From Streptomyces sp. A3M-1-3 (GTDB lineage: Bacteria > Actinomycetota > Actinomycetes > Streptomycetales > Streptomycetaceae): 64,000 bases of DNA. The translations under genes were made by a program, and so were the position numbers. Below are positions 32,293 to 41,571 of the stretch, piece after piece (position 1 is the stretch's first letter; every line of letters begins with the position of its first letter). Below the pieces are notes generated by a model. The model had not been told where the DNA came from. It ran no database searches and saw only the letters and a program-made list of their open reading frames with translations. The DNA lies in the NCBI RefSeq assembly GCF_024213665.1, contig NZ_JANAVP010000021.1:1-64000 (forward strand), read 5' to 3'.

Positions 32293-32461
32293 TGGCCTCT
32301 CCCACCGCCCGCAGACCGCGAGATCCGGTGATCACACACCGGGCTTCCTGCTTCGCAGCCGACTGCCCCCGGGACGTACCCAAGCCGAGGCCTTACACCA
32401 GCTCCACAGGCTGCAACCGCCGACCCGGCGGCCAACACGGAATGTAGCAGAGGGATTACCC

Positions 32462-33811
32462 ATGAGCATCAGCGAGCAGGCCGCGGCCACCACCCTGCTG
32501 CGGTTCGCCACCGCGGGGTCCGTCGACGACGGCAAGTCCACCCTCGTGGGACGGCTGCTGCACGACTCCAAGTCGGTGCTGACCGACCAGCTGGAGGCCG
32601 TCGAGGCCGCCTCGATCAAGCGCGGCCAGGACGCCCCGGACCTGGCGCTGCTCACCGACGGCCTGCGGGCCGAGCGCGAGCAGGGCATCACCATCGATGT
32701 CGCGTACCGCTACTTCGCCACCGCGCGGCGCCGGTTCATCCTGGCCGACACCCCCGGTCATGTGCAGTACACACGGAACATGGTCACCGGCGCCTCGACG
32801 GCCGAGCTGGCAGTCGTGCTGGTCGACGCCCGCAACGGTGTGGTCGAGCAGACCCGCCGGCACGCCGCGGTCGCCGCCCTGCTGCGGGTCCCGCATGTCG
32901 TCCTGGCCGTCAACAAGATGGACCTGGTCGACTACCAGGAGCCCGTCTTCGCCGCCATCGCCGAGGAGTTCACCGCGTACGCCGCTTCGTTGGGCGTTCC
33001 GGAGATCACTGCCATCCCGATCTCCGCACTCGCCGGCGACAACGTGGTGGAGCCGTCCGCGCACATGGACTGGTACGGCGGCCCCACGGTGCTGGAGCAC
33101 CTGGAGACCGTCCCGGTCAGCCACGACCTGACCATCCCCCGGCTACCGCTGGGAGGTGCCCCCAGCCCGGCCCGCTTCCCGGTGCAGTACGTGATCCGTC
33201 CGCAGACCGCCGAGTACCCCGACTACCGCGGTTACGCCGGCCAGATCGCCTCCGGTGTACTGCGCGTCGGCGAGGCCGTGACCGTACTGCCATCGGGCCG
33301 CACGAGCACGATCGAGGCCATCGACGCGCTCGGTCACAGCGTGGACATCGCCTGGGCCCCGCAGTCGGTGACCGTGCGGCTTGCCGACGACATCGACATC
33401 TCGCGCGGCGACCTGATCGCGCCGAGCGCCAGCCTTCCGGCCGCCACCCAGGACGTCGAGGCGACCGTCTGCCATGTCGCGGACCAGCCGCTCACCGTCG
33501 GCCAGCGGGTGCTGCTCAAGCACACCACCCGTACGGTCAAGGCGATCGTGAAGGACATCCCGTCCCGGCTGACGCTCGACGACCTGTCCCAGCACCCAAC
33601 CCCGGGGCGGCTGGTGGCCAACGACATCGGCCGGGTCCTCGTCCGTACCGCCGAGCCGCTCGCGCTCGACGCGTACGCCGACTCCCGGCGTACCGGATCG
33701 TTCCTGCTCATCGAACCGGCGGACGGTACGACGCTGGCGGCCGGCATGGCGGGCCACTCGTTCGCCGCCGAGGCCGAGCCCGTACAGGACGACGAGGGGT
33801 GGGACTTCTAG
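32462..33811 (+). CDS. cysN: sulfate adenylyltransferase subunit 1 (GTPase)
   Basis: A 449-residue EF-Tu-like GTPase that activates CysD. G1 is GSVDDGKST at 19-27, G3 DTPGHVQYTRNM, and G4 NKMDLVDY; the switch region includes REQGITIDVAYRYF. The length corresponds to CysN alone, without a fused CysC, in agreement with the separate kinase gene. The ATG at 32462 follows AGAGGGATTACCC. Confidence 0.94.
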   Translation: MSISEQAAATTLLRFATAGSVDDGKSTLVGRLLHDSKSVLTDQLEAVEAASIKRGQDAPDLALLTDGLRAEREQGITIDVAYRYFATARRRFILADTPGHVQYTRNMVTGASTAELAVVLVDARNGVVEQTRRHAAVAALLRVPHVVLAVNKMDLVDYQEPVFAAIAEEFTAYAASLGVPEITAIPISALAGDNVVEPSAHMDWYGGPTVLEHLETVPVSHDLTIPRLPLGGAPSPARFPVQYVIRPQTAEYPDYRGYAGQIASGVLRVGEAVTVLPSGRTSTIEAIDALGHSVDIAWAPQSVTVRLADDIDISRGDLIAPSASLPAATQDVEATVCHVADQPLTVGQRVLLKHTTRTVKAIVKDIPSRLTLDDLSQHPTPGRLVANDIGRVLVRTAEPLALDAYADSRRTGSFLLIEPADGTTLAAGMAGHSFAAEAEPVQDDEGWDF

Positions 33812-33902
33812 TCATGACAGGTGACTTCTTCTCCACCTTCGCGAAGGAGGGCGGCCGCGTCGGCAGCGGCGTCCTCGGCAGCGGCCAGGGAGGGGTGGGG
33901 CG

Positions 33903-34019
33903 ATGTGCGCGATGACGTACGCGCACTGCCTGCGCGCCCTCACCCCCCACGAGCCGTACCTGTACAGACGAAAACCTGCCGACTCCCCGGCCGCGTCCCG
34001 GAACACCCGTAGGACGTAA
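33903..34019 (+). CDS. possible 38-residue small ORF before the sulfonate transporter
   Basis: A short frame beginning MCAMTYAHCLRALTPHEPYL, preceded by GGAGGGGTGGGG. It lies in the 238-bp gap between cysN and the ABC transporter genes and has two early cysteines, so a second leader peptide is conceivable. There is no family resemblance and the Arg/Ser/Pro-rich end looks non-specific. Confidence 0.25.
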   Translation: MCAMTYAHCLRALTPHEPYLYRRKPADSPAASRNTRRT

Positions 34020-34049
34020 GAACCGGGCCTGGCGAGAGGAAACCCTCCC

Positions 34050-35162
34050 GTGCCTGCCACCCGTACCACCCTGCGCCGCGGTGTTGTCGCTGCCGCCGCC
34101 CTGCCGCTGCTGATCGGCGCGCTCGCCTCCTGCGGCTACGGCTCGCAGGCGAACGACGACGACACGAAGGCCAATGTGGCCGCCGACGGCAAGAAGCTGT
34201 CGGCTGACACGGTGAAGCTCGGTTACTTCCCGAACCTCACGCACGCCACCGCGCTGGTCGGCGTCCAGGAGGGCCTGATCCAGAAGGAGCTGGGCGGCAC
34301 CAAGCTCGCCGCGCAGACCTTCAACGCCGGCCCGTCCGAGATCGAGGCCCTCAACGGGGGCAGCATCGACATCGGCTTCATCGGCCCTTCTCCGGCCATC
34401 AACGGGTACGTCAAGTCCAAGGGCCAGAACCTGCGGATCATCTCCGGCTCCGCCTCGGGCGGTGTGAAGCTCGTCGTCAACCCGGACAAGATCAAGACGC
34501 TGGACGACCTCAAGGGCAAGAAGATCGCCACCCCGCAGCTGGGCAACACCCAGGACGTGGCCTTCCTCAACTGGATCTCCGAGAAGGGCTGGAAGGTCGA
34601 CGCCCAGAGCGGCAAGGGCGACGTCTCCGTGGTCCGTTCGGACAACAAGGTGACCCCGGATGCCTACAAGGCGGGCTCCATCGACGGAGCATGGGTGCCG
34701 GAGCCGACCGCGTCCAAGCTGGTCTCCGAGGGCGGCAAGGTGCTGCTCGACGAGTCCACCCTGTGGCCGGACAAGAAGTTCGTGATCACGAACATCATCG
34801 TGTCGCAGAAGTTCCTCACCGAGCACCCGGACGTTGTCGAGGCGTTCCTGCGGGGCACGGTGAAGACCAACGAGTGGATCAACGCCAACCCGGACCAGGC
34901 GAAGGCCTCGGCCAACGCCGCTCTGAAGGCGGAGACCGGCAAGGAACTGGCCGCCAAGATCATCGACCCGGCGTGGCCGTCCATCCAGATCACCAATGAC
35001 CCGCTGGCCGCCACGCTCGACGCGCAGGCGCAGCACGCGGTCAAGGCGGGGCTGCTGGAGAAGCCCGACCTGGCCGGCATCTACGACCTGAAGCTCCTCA
35101 ACAAGGTGCTGAAGGCCGCCGGCCGGCCCGAGGCCGCCGACGCCGGTCTCGGCGTCAAGTAA
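34050..35162 (+). CDS. sulfonate-type ABC transporter substrate-binding lipoprotein
   Basis: A 370-residue exported lipoprotein: twin-Arg-free n-region, hydrophobic core, lipobox LASC with the modified Cys at about residue 28. The mature part begins KLSADTVKLGYFPNLTHATALVG and carries NGGSIDIGFIGPSPAING, the fold of aliphatic-sulfonate/nitrate binding proteins (SsuA/TauA class). Its operon with sulfur genes makes an organosulfur compound or sulfate the likely ligand. GTG 34050 follows GAGAGGAAACC. Confidence 0.88.
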   Translation: MPATRTTLRRGVVAAAALPLLIGALASCGYGSQANDDDTKANVAADGKKLSADTVKLGYFPNLTHATALVGVQEGLIQKELGGTKLAAQTFNAGPSEIEALNGGSIDIGFIGPSPAINGYVKSKGQNLRIISGSASGGVKLVVNPDKIKTLDDLKGKKIATPQLGNTQDVAFLNWISEKGWKVDAQSGKGDVSVVRSDNKVTPDAYKAGSIDGAWVPEPTASKLVSEGGKVLLDESTLWPDKKFVITNIIVSQKFLTEHPDVVEAFLRGTVKTNEWINANPDQAKASANAALKAETGKELAAKIIDPAWPSIQITNDPLAATLDAQAQHAVKAGLLEKPDLAGIYDLKLLNKVLKAAGRPEAADAGLGVK

Positions 35163-35199
35163 CAACCACCCGCATCCGGATTCCCAGGAGGTGACGACC

Positions 35200-35991
35200 A
35201 TGGCCATCACGATCGCCAAGGCTGCCGAGGGCGGCACGACCGTGTCGCACGCCGCCCGTATCGAGCACGTCTCGAAGTCCTTCGCCGGACCTGCCGGTCA
35301 GCAGCTCGTGCTGGACGACATCACCCTCGATGTCGCGCCGGGCGAGTTCGTCACCCTCCTGGGAGCCTCCGGGTGCGGAAAGTCCACCCTGCTCAACCTG
35401 GTCGCCGGGCTGGACAGGCCGACCGCCGGGTCCATCGAGACCCCCGGCGGCCGGCCGGCCCTGATGTTCCAGGAGCACGCCCTCTTCCCGTGGCTCACCG
35501 CGGGCAGGAACATCGAACTCGCGCTGCGCCTGCGCGGCGTCCCGAAGGCGGAGCGCCGGCCGGAGGCCGAGCGGCTGCTGGACCTCGTCCGGCTCGGCGG
35601 CGCGTACCGCAAGCGGGTGCACGAGCTGTCGGGCGGTATGCGCCAGCGCGTCGCGCTGGCCCGCGCGCTCGCCCAGGACAGCGAACTGCTGCTGATGGAC
35701 GAGCCGTTCGCCGCGCTCGACGCCATCACGCGGGACGTACTGCACGACGAGCTGACCCGCATCTGGCGCGAGACGAACGTCTCGGTCCTCTTCGTCACCC
35801 ACAACGTCCGCGAGGCCGTCCGGCTCGCTGAGCGGGTGGTGCTGCTGTCCTCCCGGCCGGGCCGGGTGGCGCACGAGTGGACCGTGGACATCCCGCAGCC
35901 GCGCCGCATCGAGGACGCCGCCGTCGCGGAGCTGTCCCTCGAGATCACTGAACAACTGCGTGGGGAGATCCGCCGCCATGGCCAGCACTGA
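35200..35991 (+). CDS. sulfonate-type ABC transporter ATP-binding protein
   Basis: A 263-residue ABC ATPase. Walker A GASGCGKSTLL, Q-loop MFQEHALFPWL, signature LSGGMRQRVALARALA, Walker B LLLMDEPFAALD and the H-loop VTHNVREAVRLAERV are all intact. It is closest in pattern to SsuB/TauB. ATG 35200 is preferred because AGGAG stands nine bases before it; a GTG at 35191 is immediately against that ribosome site. Its end overlaps the permease start by 14 bp. Confidence 0.9.
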   Translation: MAITIAKAAEGGTTVSHAARIEHVSKSFAGPAGQQLVLDDITLDVAPGEFVTLLGASGCGKSTLLNLVAGLDRPTAGSIETPGGRPALMFQEHALFPWLTAGRNIELALRLRGVPKAERRPEAERLLDLVRLGGAYRKRVHELSGGMRQRVALARALAQDSELLLMDEPFAALDAITRDVLHDELTRIWRETNVSVLFVTHNVREAVRLAERVVLLSSRPGRVAHEWTVDIPQPRRIEDAAVAELSLEITEQLRGEIRRHGQH

Positions 35992-36883
35992 GGCCCGCGA
36001 CGACGTCGCGAAGACAGCATCGAAGACCGACGACCTGGCCGGGCTCGAAGCCGGCCTGGACGCGCTGGACGCCGTACAGATCCGCCGCACCCCCGTGCGC
36101 CAGGTCCTGGTGCAGAAGGTGCTGCCGCCGCTGGTGGCGGTCGCCCTGGTGCTCGTCGTCTGGCAGGTGCTCGTCTGGGCCAAGGTCACCGAGGACTACA
36201 AGCTGCCGCCGCCGGGCGCGGTGTGGGACAGCGTCTCCGCCATGTGGCTGCAGGGCACGCTGCTGGAAGTCGTGTGGACCAGCGTCTCGCGAGGTCTGCT
36301 CGGCTTCCTGCTCGCGCTTGCCATCGGCACCCCGCTCGGACTGCTGGTCGCCCGGGTGAGGTTCATCCGCGCGGCGATCGGCCCGATCCTGTCCGGCCTG
36401 CAGTCGCTGCCCTCGGTCGCCTGGGTGCCGCCGGCGGTGATCTGGCTCGGCCTCAACGACTCGATGATGTACACGGTGATCCTGCTCGGCGCCGTTCCGT
36501 CGATCGCCAACGGCCTGGTCTCCGGCGTGGACCAGGTGCCCCCGCTGTTCCTGCGGGCCGGGCGCACCATGGGCGCCACCGGTCTGCGCGGGACCTGGCA
36601 CGTGGTGATGCCGGCCGCGCTGCCCGGCTATCTGGCGGGCCTGAAGCAGGGCTGGGCGTTCTCCTGGCGTTCGCTGATGGCCGCCGAGATCATCGCCTCC
36701 TCACCCGAGCTGGGCCTGGGACTCGGCCAGTTGCTGGAGAACGGCCGCAACAACTTCGACATGCCCGGCGTGTTCCTGGCCATCCTCCTGATCCTGATCG
36801 TCGGCATCGCGATCGACCTGCTGATCTTCAGCCCGCTGGAGCGCGCGGTGCTGCGCGGCCGCGGCCTGCTCGTGAAGAGCTGA
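35978..36883 (+). CDS. sulfonate-type ABC transporter permease
   Basis: A 301-residue inner-membrane permease of the SsuC/TauC class. An N-terminal cytoplasmic arm of about 45 residues is followed by some six membrane helices. The coupling (EAA) loop is AGRTMGATGLRGTWHVVMPA, which docks on the ATPase. It overlaps the ATPase gene and ends five bases before the sirohydrochlorin chelatase gene. Confidence 0.9.
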   Translation: MASTEARDDVAKTASKTDDLAGLEAGLDALDAVQIRRTPVRQVLVQKVLPPLVAVALVLVVWQVLVWAKVTEDYKLPPPGAVWDSVSAMWLQGTLLEVVWTSVSRGLLGFLLALAIGTPLGLLVARVRFIRAAIGPILSGLQSLPSVAWVPPAVIWLGLNDSMMYTVILLGAVPSIANGLVSGVDQVPPLFLRAGRTMGATGLRGTWHVVMPAALPGYLAGLKQGWAFSWRSLMAAEIIASSPELGLGLGQLLENGRNNFDMPGVFLAILLILIVGIAIDLLIFSPLERAVLRGRGLLVKS

Positions 36884-36888
36884 CCGCC

Positions 36889-37695
36889 ATGCACCGCCCG
36901 GCCCTCCCGTCGCCCGCCGCCACCCTTCCAAGGAGGCGCTCCGCGCCGCCCCTCCTGGTCATCGCCCACGGCAGCCGCGACCCGCGGCACGCCGCGGCCG
37001 TCCATGCCCTCACCGGGCGTGTACGGTCGCTGCGGCCGTGGCTGCGCGTGGAGACCGGCTTCCTGGACTTCAACGCGCCGAGCGTGCCTCAGGTCCTGGA
37101 GCGGCTCGCGGCCCAAGGAGAACGGGACGTCGTCGCGCTCCCGCTCCTGCTGACCCGCGCCTTCCACGCCAAGGCCGACATCCCCGCCGTCCTGCACGAG
37201 GCATCGGCCCGGCTCCCCCAACTGCGCATCAGCCAGGCTGAGGTGCTGGGCCCGTCCCCGCTGCTGCTCGCCGCCCTTCAGCGGCGGCTGTACGAGGCCG
37301 GGGTGGCGCCCGGCGACAAGCGCTCGACGGGCCTGGTCCTGGCCTCGGCGGGCTCCACAGACCCGGAGGCGATCGCAGTGATCGCTGAAATCGCGCGGGA
37401 GCTGCGGCACACCGGTTGGTGCGCCGTGCGGCCTGCTTTCGCCTCCGCTGCCCTTCCCCGTACGGAGGACGCCGTACGCACCCTGCGCGCCGAGGGCGTA
37501 CGCCGGGTCGCCGTGGCGCCGTACGTCATCGCACCCGGGTTCCTGCCCGACCGCATCGCGCGCGGTGCCCGGGAGGCGGGTGCGGACGTCACGGCGGACG
37601 TACTCGGCCCGGCGCCGGAGCTGGCCCGGCTGCTGGTGGAGCGCTACGACGAGGCGCGGGTGCCGGCGCGAGCCGTTCGGGCACTCGCTGGCTGA
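36889..37695 (+). CDS. sirohydrochlorin chelatase (CbiX/SirB family)
   Basis: A 268-residue tandem-domain chelatase. The first domain starts PPLLVIAHGSRDPRHAAAVH, with the metal/proton-handling His in AHGSRD, and contains ALPLLLTRAFHAKADIP; the second half repeats the fold (VLASAGSTDPEAIAVIAE, RVAVAPYVIAPGFLPDRIA). It inserts Fe2+ into sirohydrochlorin to make siroheme, the cofactor of the sulfite reductase at the head of this operon, which explains its location five bases after the transporter. Confidence 0.88.
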   Translation: MHRPALPSPAATLPRRRSAPPLLVIAHGSRDPRHAAAVHALTGRVRSLRPWLRVETGFLDFNAPSVPQVLERLAAQGERDVVALPLLLTRAFHAKADIPAVLHEASARLPQLRISQAEVLGPSPLLLAALQRRLYEAGVAPGDKRSTGLVLASAGSTDPEAIAVIAEIARELRHTGWCAVRPAFASAALPRTEDAVRTLRAEGVRRVAVAPYVIAPGFLPDRIARGAREAGADVTADVLGPAPELARLLVERYDEARVPARAVRALAG

Positions 37696-37917
37696 AGTCC
37701 AGGCTGCCTGTCCGGGTGCGCTTCAGCTCGAAGAAGTCCGGGTGTCCGGCGAGCGTCCGTACGCTGTCGAAGAGCCGGGCCGCCTGCTCGCCGCGCGGGA
37801 TCGAGCTGAGGACGGGCCAGAAGAACGGCGTCCCGTCGAGGTGGATCGTCGGTGTGCCGACGTACGCGTCGGCCTCCGGGTCCTTGCCGGCGTCGTGGCT
37901 GAGCGTCTCTGATGAGC
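37692..37917 (-). pseudogene. 3' fragment of mycothiol-dependent nitroreductase-like (DsbA family) gene
   Basis: The reverse strand encodes VGTPTIHLDGTPFFWPVLSS, then RGEQAARLFDSVRTLAGHPDFFELKRTRTGSLDFS, which is the C-terminal quarter of Rv2466c-type DsbA-fold proteins. The N-terminal two-thirds, including the CxxC region, are absent; beyond 37920 similarity stops. The natural stop after DFS is also lost and the frame runs into the antisense of the chelatase gene. Confidence 0.65.
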
Positions 37918-38168
37918 TTAGTGATCCCATGTCAGACGTGGTGTCTGGCGCGGGTTTGCCCATCGTGGAGGGGTGGCGTGGGCGTGGAGGTGGAAACCCG
38001 CGCCCAGTGCTGCTCCTCGTGGCCGGTGTCGGCTGGATGGGGGTCCCCCCGGACGGAGCCCGGGGGAGGGTGTGCTGATCGTCGTCACGTCCTGGTGCCG
38101 GTGGGCTGCGCGGGGCAGCCGGGTCCGGTCCGTGTGAGCGTGTCCCTCCGGACGCTTGCCCGCCGGCC

Positions 38169-38404
38169 CTTGAACACGGGGGTGGCGACGATGAGCGCAT
38201 CGGCGGCGGACACGACGTCGGTGGCGGCGCGCAGGGCGGGAGTGTCGGCCCGTCCGGAGAGCAGTTCGGCGGCGGGCAGCTCACGGACCTTCAGATGGTC
38301 GGCGTCGAACCGGCGACAAAGAGCCGTTCCACGGCGTGCTCGACCAGCAATTCGGTACGCGAATTCAGGGAAGGGCTGCCGGAGACAGCCAGGATGGAGG
38401 TCAT
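38169..38404 (-). pseudogene. NADPH-dependent FMN reductase (SsuE-like) remnant
   Basis: From ATG 38404 the minus strand reads MTSILAVSGSPSLNSRTELL, the flavodoxin-like phosphate-binding start of FMN reductases. It continues to LFVAG, where one lost T near 38309 shifts the frame. The next frame continues FDADHLKVRELPAAELLSGR and AADALIVATPVFK, after which the gene is cut. SsuE-type reductases feed FMNH2 to alkanesulfonate monooxygenases, so this is a lost companion of the adjacent sulfonate transporter. Confidence 0.75.
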
Positions 38405-38853
38405 GAGTCATTCCGTTTCGGGGTACGGAGAAATACCTGAACAACCGGGCGGTCCACCGCACGGACTATTCAGGGAGAGGGCAGAAGGAATACCGGCCGG
38501 GGAATTCTCCGGAGACGGTTCAGCGCACCCCGTGCGCTTCAGTACGAGGACGCGAGGGGGAAAAGGGGTCAGCTGGGGCGCGCTTCAGCGGCCGACGGCA
38601 CAGAGCGCGCTGGCGTGACGTCGAAGATCGACGTGCAGGCGCTCTACGAGAATGTCAGCTTGACTCACACCGGAGAGAATGGCAGCCGCTCTCGGCCCCG
38701 TCAATATTCTCGGACACCGTCTCGCATCATGGATTTGTTACAGATTTCTTTCGTACGGAATCACTCCACTGCCCGGATCCGGTGACAGAACCGTGGCCCC
38801 GCCGTGACAGCGGAGCGGGATCGCTGGTGCACGATGGCTGCAAGGAGGCCGAT
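38405..38853. other. intergenic region
   Basis: About 450 bp between the FMN-reductase remnant and the DUF4236-like gene. Base composition is lower in G+C towards 38640-38770. I see no gene; part is probably the promoter region of the lost reductase and of the downstream gene. Confidence 0.5.
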
Positions 38854-39045
38854 ATGTCGTTCTACTACCACAAGCGCATCACGATCGTCCCGAAACTGGT
38901 GCACCTCAATGTCAGCAATCGCGGCTGGTCGGTGACGTTCGGATCGCGCCGGGCCCATGTCACGCGGGACAGCCACGGCCACCGCAGCGCGTCGGTGCGG
39001 CTGCCGGGCGGGTTCAGCTGGCGGCACCGTTCCCGTCGGCAGTGA
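38854..39045 (+). CDS. small DUF4236-like protein
   Basis: A 63-residue basic protein beginning MSFYYHKRITIVPKLVHLNV and continuing SNRGWSVTFGSRRAHVTRDS. This matches the DUF4236 pattern of an N-terminal aromatic/KR motif, LNxSxxGxSxxxG and GxxVT. Such small beta proteins have no known function. AAGGAGG lies seven bases before the ATG, so expression is likely. Confidence 0.65.
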   Translation: MSFYYHKRITIVPKLVHLNVSNRGWSVTFGSRRAHVTRDSHGHRSASVRLPGGFSWRHRSRRQ

Positions 39046-39054
39046 ACGTCGGCC

Positions 39055-39600
39055 TCAGGGCGCGGACATCTCCCCGAGCTTGACGACCGTGTTCCAGTTG
39101 CGCGTGGTGGCGTCGATGCCCTTCAGCAGCGCGGGGCGGGCGAGCGCCTCCGCGAGTTTGGAGCGGCCGAGGCCGCCGGGGGTGTGCAGGTAGATGACCC
39201 GGTCGCCGAGCCGGAACTCCTCCGGCAGAAACGCCGCGGGGTCGAGTGAGGCGAACCGCTCGGGGCCGGCCTGCTCCGAAAGAAAGGTGGCGTGCAGCTG
39301 CTTGCCCTCCAGCGTGTCCGTGCGGAACGGACAGGCGTCGGCCACGGCGCGCAGATACGTTCCGCTGCGCACCAGGCAGGAGACCGTGAAGCCGAAGTGG
39401 GCCTCGATGGCCTTCTCCAGCTCCGTGGTGAGGGCGTCCGGGTTGTCCGACGGGCTGCTGAATACGGCGTTTCCGCTCTGGAGGTACGTCCGCACGTCCC
39501 CGTGCCCCAGCTCCGCCACGAGCGTGCGCAGGTCCGCCATGGGGACCTTCCGGTGCCCGCCCACATTGATGCCGCGCAGCAGCGCCACGTACGTCGTCAT
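39055..39600 (-). CDS. DUF1697 protein
   Basis: A 181-residue protein starting MTTYVALLRGINVGGHRKVP, the diagnostic opening of DUF1697. It continues LGHGDVRTYLQSGNAVFSS and ends with LLKGIDATTRNWNTVVKL, also typical. The family is widespread in bacteria and has no assigned biochemical role. Full length and apparently intact. Confidence 0.92.
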   Translation of the reverse strand: MTTYVALLRGINVGGHRKVPMADLRTLVAELGHGDVRTYLQSGNAVFSSPSDNPDALTTELEKAIEAHFGFTVSCLVRSGTYLRAVADACPFRTDTLEGKQLHATFLSEQAGPERFASLDPAAFLPEEFRLGDRVIYLHTPGGLGRSKLAEALARPALLKGIDATTRNWNTVVKLGEMSAP

Positions 39601-39889
39601 GAAGCCACCATAGGACGGCCGCCGCGCCCCGTGGGGGTGAGCGCGGCGGCTGCCGGTCGGAGGTCCTGACGCTGTGTTACTCGACGGTCTTCAGCAGCTT
39701 GTTGGGTGTGCCCTCGTTTTGCTTGCGCGCTTGTGAGTTGCCATGAAGAGGGATCTCCTCGTGTGCGGTGTGGGGGGTTCAAGCACTCGTGCGACAGCCC
39801 CCGGAGACCGCAAAATCTCCTGGGGCCGGCTCGAAACACTGACCGATTGACGCCCGCAGTTCAAGAGCCCACAGGGGACCGCGACTTGT

Positions 39890-40732
39890 TCAACAAGGTT
39901 TCCTATGGGAAGCCCTCGGGACCATCGCGTGCTTGCCGCCGAACAGTCCGGGCAGGGTGTCGGAGCCCCCGCTGCCGAGCGTCGTGCGGGACGCGCTCCC
40001 ATCGGTGTTCACCTGATCGCGGATCGTGCCGGGGAGCACCGCGTCGCCCTCGGTGAAGCGGAGCGTCACCTTGCCGTCCCCTCCCCGATGGAAGAGCTGC
40101 CCGCCCGCTGAGAGACCGAGGTTGAGGGTGGCCGACACGGGGTCTTTGAGCGGCCAGGCCGCGCCGTACCTGCCGTCGTCCACGCTCAGCTTGTCGGTGA
40201 TGTGCCGGAACTCCTCCCAGCTCCACGGCCTTTCGGGCGTCGGGATGCGGACGCCGGACATCCGCAGGACCTTGGCGTCGGCGATCAGGACGCGCGGCTC
40301 CTGGAGGAACGGCACGCCGTAGATCCCGTCGCCGAAGGTCGCCGTCTCCCAGCTGTGCTGCGGGATGTCGCGCTTCAGCCGCTCCGGCAGCAGGTCGCTC
40401 AGATCCGCGAGACAGCCGCCGTACGCGAAGTCGGCGAGGTCGTCGCAGGCGTCGTGGATGGTGTCCGGCGCCTCGCCGCCCTCGAAGGAGGTCAGCAGCT
40501 GGTCGTGGACGCTGTCCCAGCTGCCCTGTACGTACTGGACCTGGACGTCGGGGTGGGCCGCGTTCCACTCCTTCACCAGGGCCTTGTTGGCGTCGACCGA
40601 CTCCTTCTGCCAGGCGAGCGACTGGAAGCGGAGCTTGACCGGCCCGCCGGAGCCGGCGCCGTCGCCCGTGCAGCCGGTGAGCAGCAGTGCGAGCGCGGCC
40701 GCCACGGCAGCAAGCGTCCTTGCCGTGCGCAT
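39890..40732 (-). pseudogene. C-terminally truncated sugar ABC transporter binding lipoprotein
   Basis: From ATG 40732 a lipoprotein signal (ALALLLTGCTGDGAG; Cys at about 21) leads into an extracellular solute-binding protein of the sugar type (VKLRFQSLAWQKESVDANKA, ERPWSWEEFRHITDKLS). After GLFGGKHAMVP near residue 270 the family sequence breaks off into RASHRKPC and a stop at 280 residues, where about 420 are expected. The C-terminal lobe is lost, so sugar binding is probably abolished. It is coupled to the permease gene by TGATG. Confidence 0.75.
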
Positions 40733-41571
40733 CAGCTCTTCACCGCCCCGGTCAGCATTCCGCCCGTGATGCGCTTCTGGATGACCGCGAAGATCACCAG
40801 GGAGGGCAGGGTCGCGAGGAAGGCGGCCGCCGCGAGCGGGCCGAGGTCGGCGACGCCCTCGGCGCCGAGGAAGTGGGTCAGGACGACCGGCAAGGTCTGC
40901 TTCTCCGGGGTCTTGAGCAGGACGAGCGCGAAGAAGAACTCGTTCCATGCCGTGATGAACGCGAACAGCGCGGTCGCGACGATGCCGGGAGCCAGCAGGG
41001 GTGCGGTGATCGAGACGAGCGTACGGAACCTGCCCGCGCCGTCCACGGATGCGGCCTGCTCCAGCTCGGGCGGCACGGCCCGTACGTACCCGACCAGCAT
41101 CCAGAGCGCGAACGGCAGCGACCACACCACGTACACCATGACCAGGCCCGCCAGGGAGTTGATCAGGTGGAGGTTCTTGAGGATCAGGAAGAGCGGGATG
41201 ATCACCAGCACGAACGGGAACGCCTGGCTGATCACCACCCAGCCGGTCGCTGCCGTGGACAGTCTGCTGCGGTGCCGGGCCATGACGTACGCCATCGGCG
41301 TCGCGATGGCCACCGCGACGACGGCGGCGCAGACGGCAGCGATCAGACTGTTCAGCGCGGCCTGGAGCAGCGGCTGTTCGTCGAACGCCTGCCGGAAGTT
41401 GGCGAGGGTCGGGTCCCCCGGGATCCAGCTGGGGTGCAGGCTGCCCAGCTCGCGCGGCGGCTGGAAGGCCGTCGAGATCAGCCAGAGTAAGGGGAACGCG
41501 AGGAACACCAGGTAGGCGACGAGCGCCAGATACTGGCCGGCCCGCGCGGACCGGCGGGTGCGGAGCGTCAC
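40732..41571 (-). CDS. sugar ABC transporter permease (MalG type)
   Basis: A 279-residue CUT1-family permease with six predicted membrane helices. The coupling loop is EQAASVDGAGRFRTLVSITAP, and the N-terminal FLAFPLLWLISTAFQPPREL is typical. GTG 41571 overlaps the stop of the partner permease (GTGA), and its own stop overlaps the binding-protein ATG. The proteins appear intact although the binding protein is truncated. Confidence 0.9.
   Translation of the reverse strand: MTLRTRRSARAGQYLALVAYLVFLAFPLLWLISTAFQPPRELGSLHPSWIPGDPTLANFRQAFDEQPLLQAALNSLIAAVCAAVVAVAIATPMAYVMARHRSRLSTAATGWVVISQAFPFVLVIIPLFLILKNLHLINSLAGLVMVYVVWSLPFALWMLVGYVRAVPPELEQAASVDGAGRFRTLVSITAPLLAPGIVATALFAFITAWNEFFFALVLLKTPEKQTLPVVLTHFLGAEGVADLGPLAAAAFLATLPSLVIFAVIQKRITGGMLTGAVKS

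Noticed and set aside
32293..32461. 169-bp gap between cysD and cysN as a possible hidden gene or riboswitch
   Set aside because: No ribosome site, coding frame or known riboswitch consensus could be seen.
39691..39743. 17-codon minus-strand frame starting MATHKRASKT with GAGGAGA upstream
   Set aside because: The peptide is tiny, a better coding-like frame exists one base away, and no leader or family signature is present.
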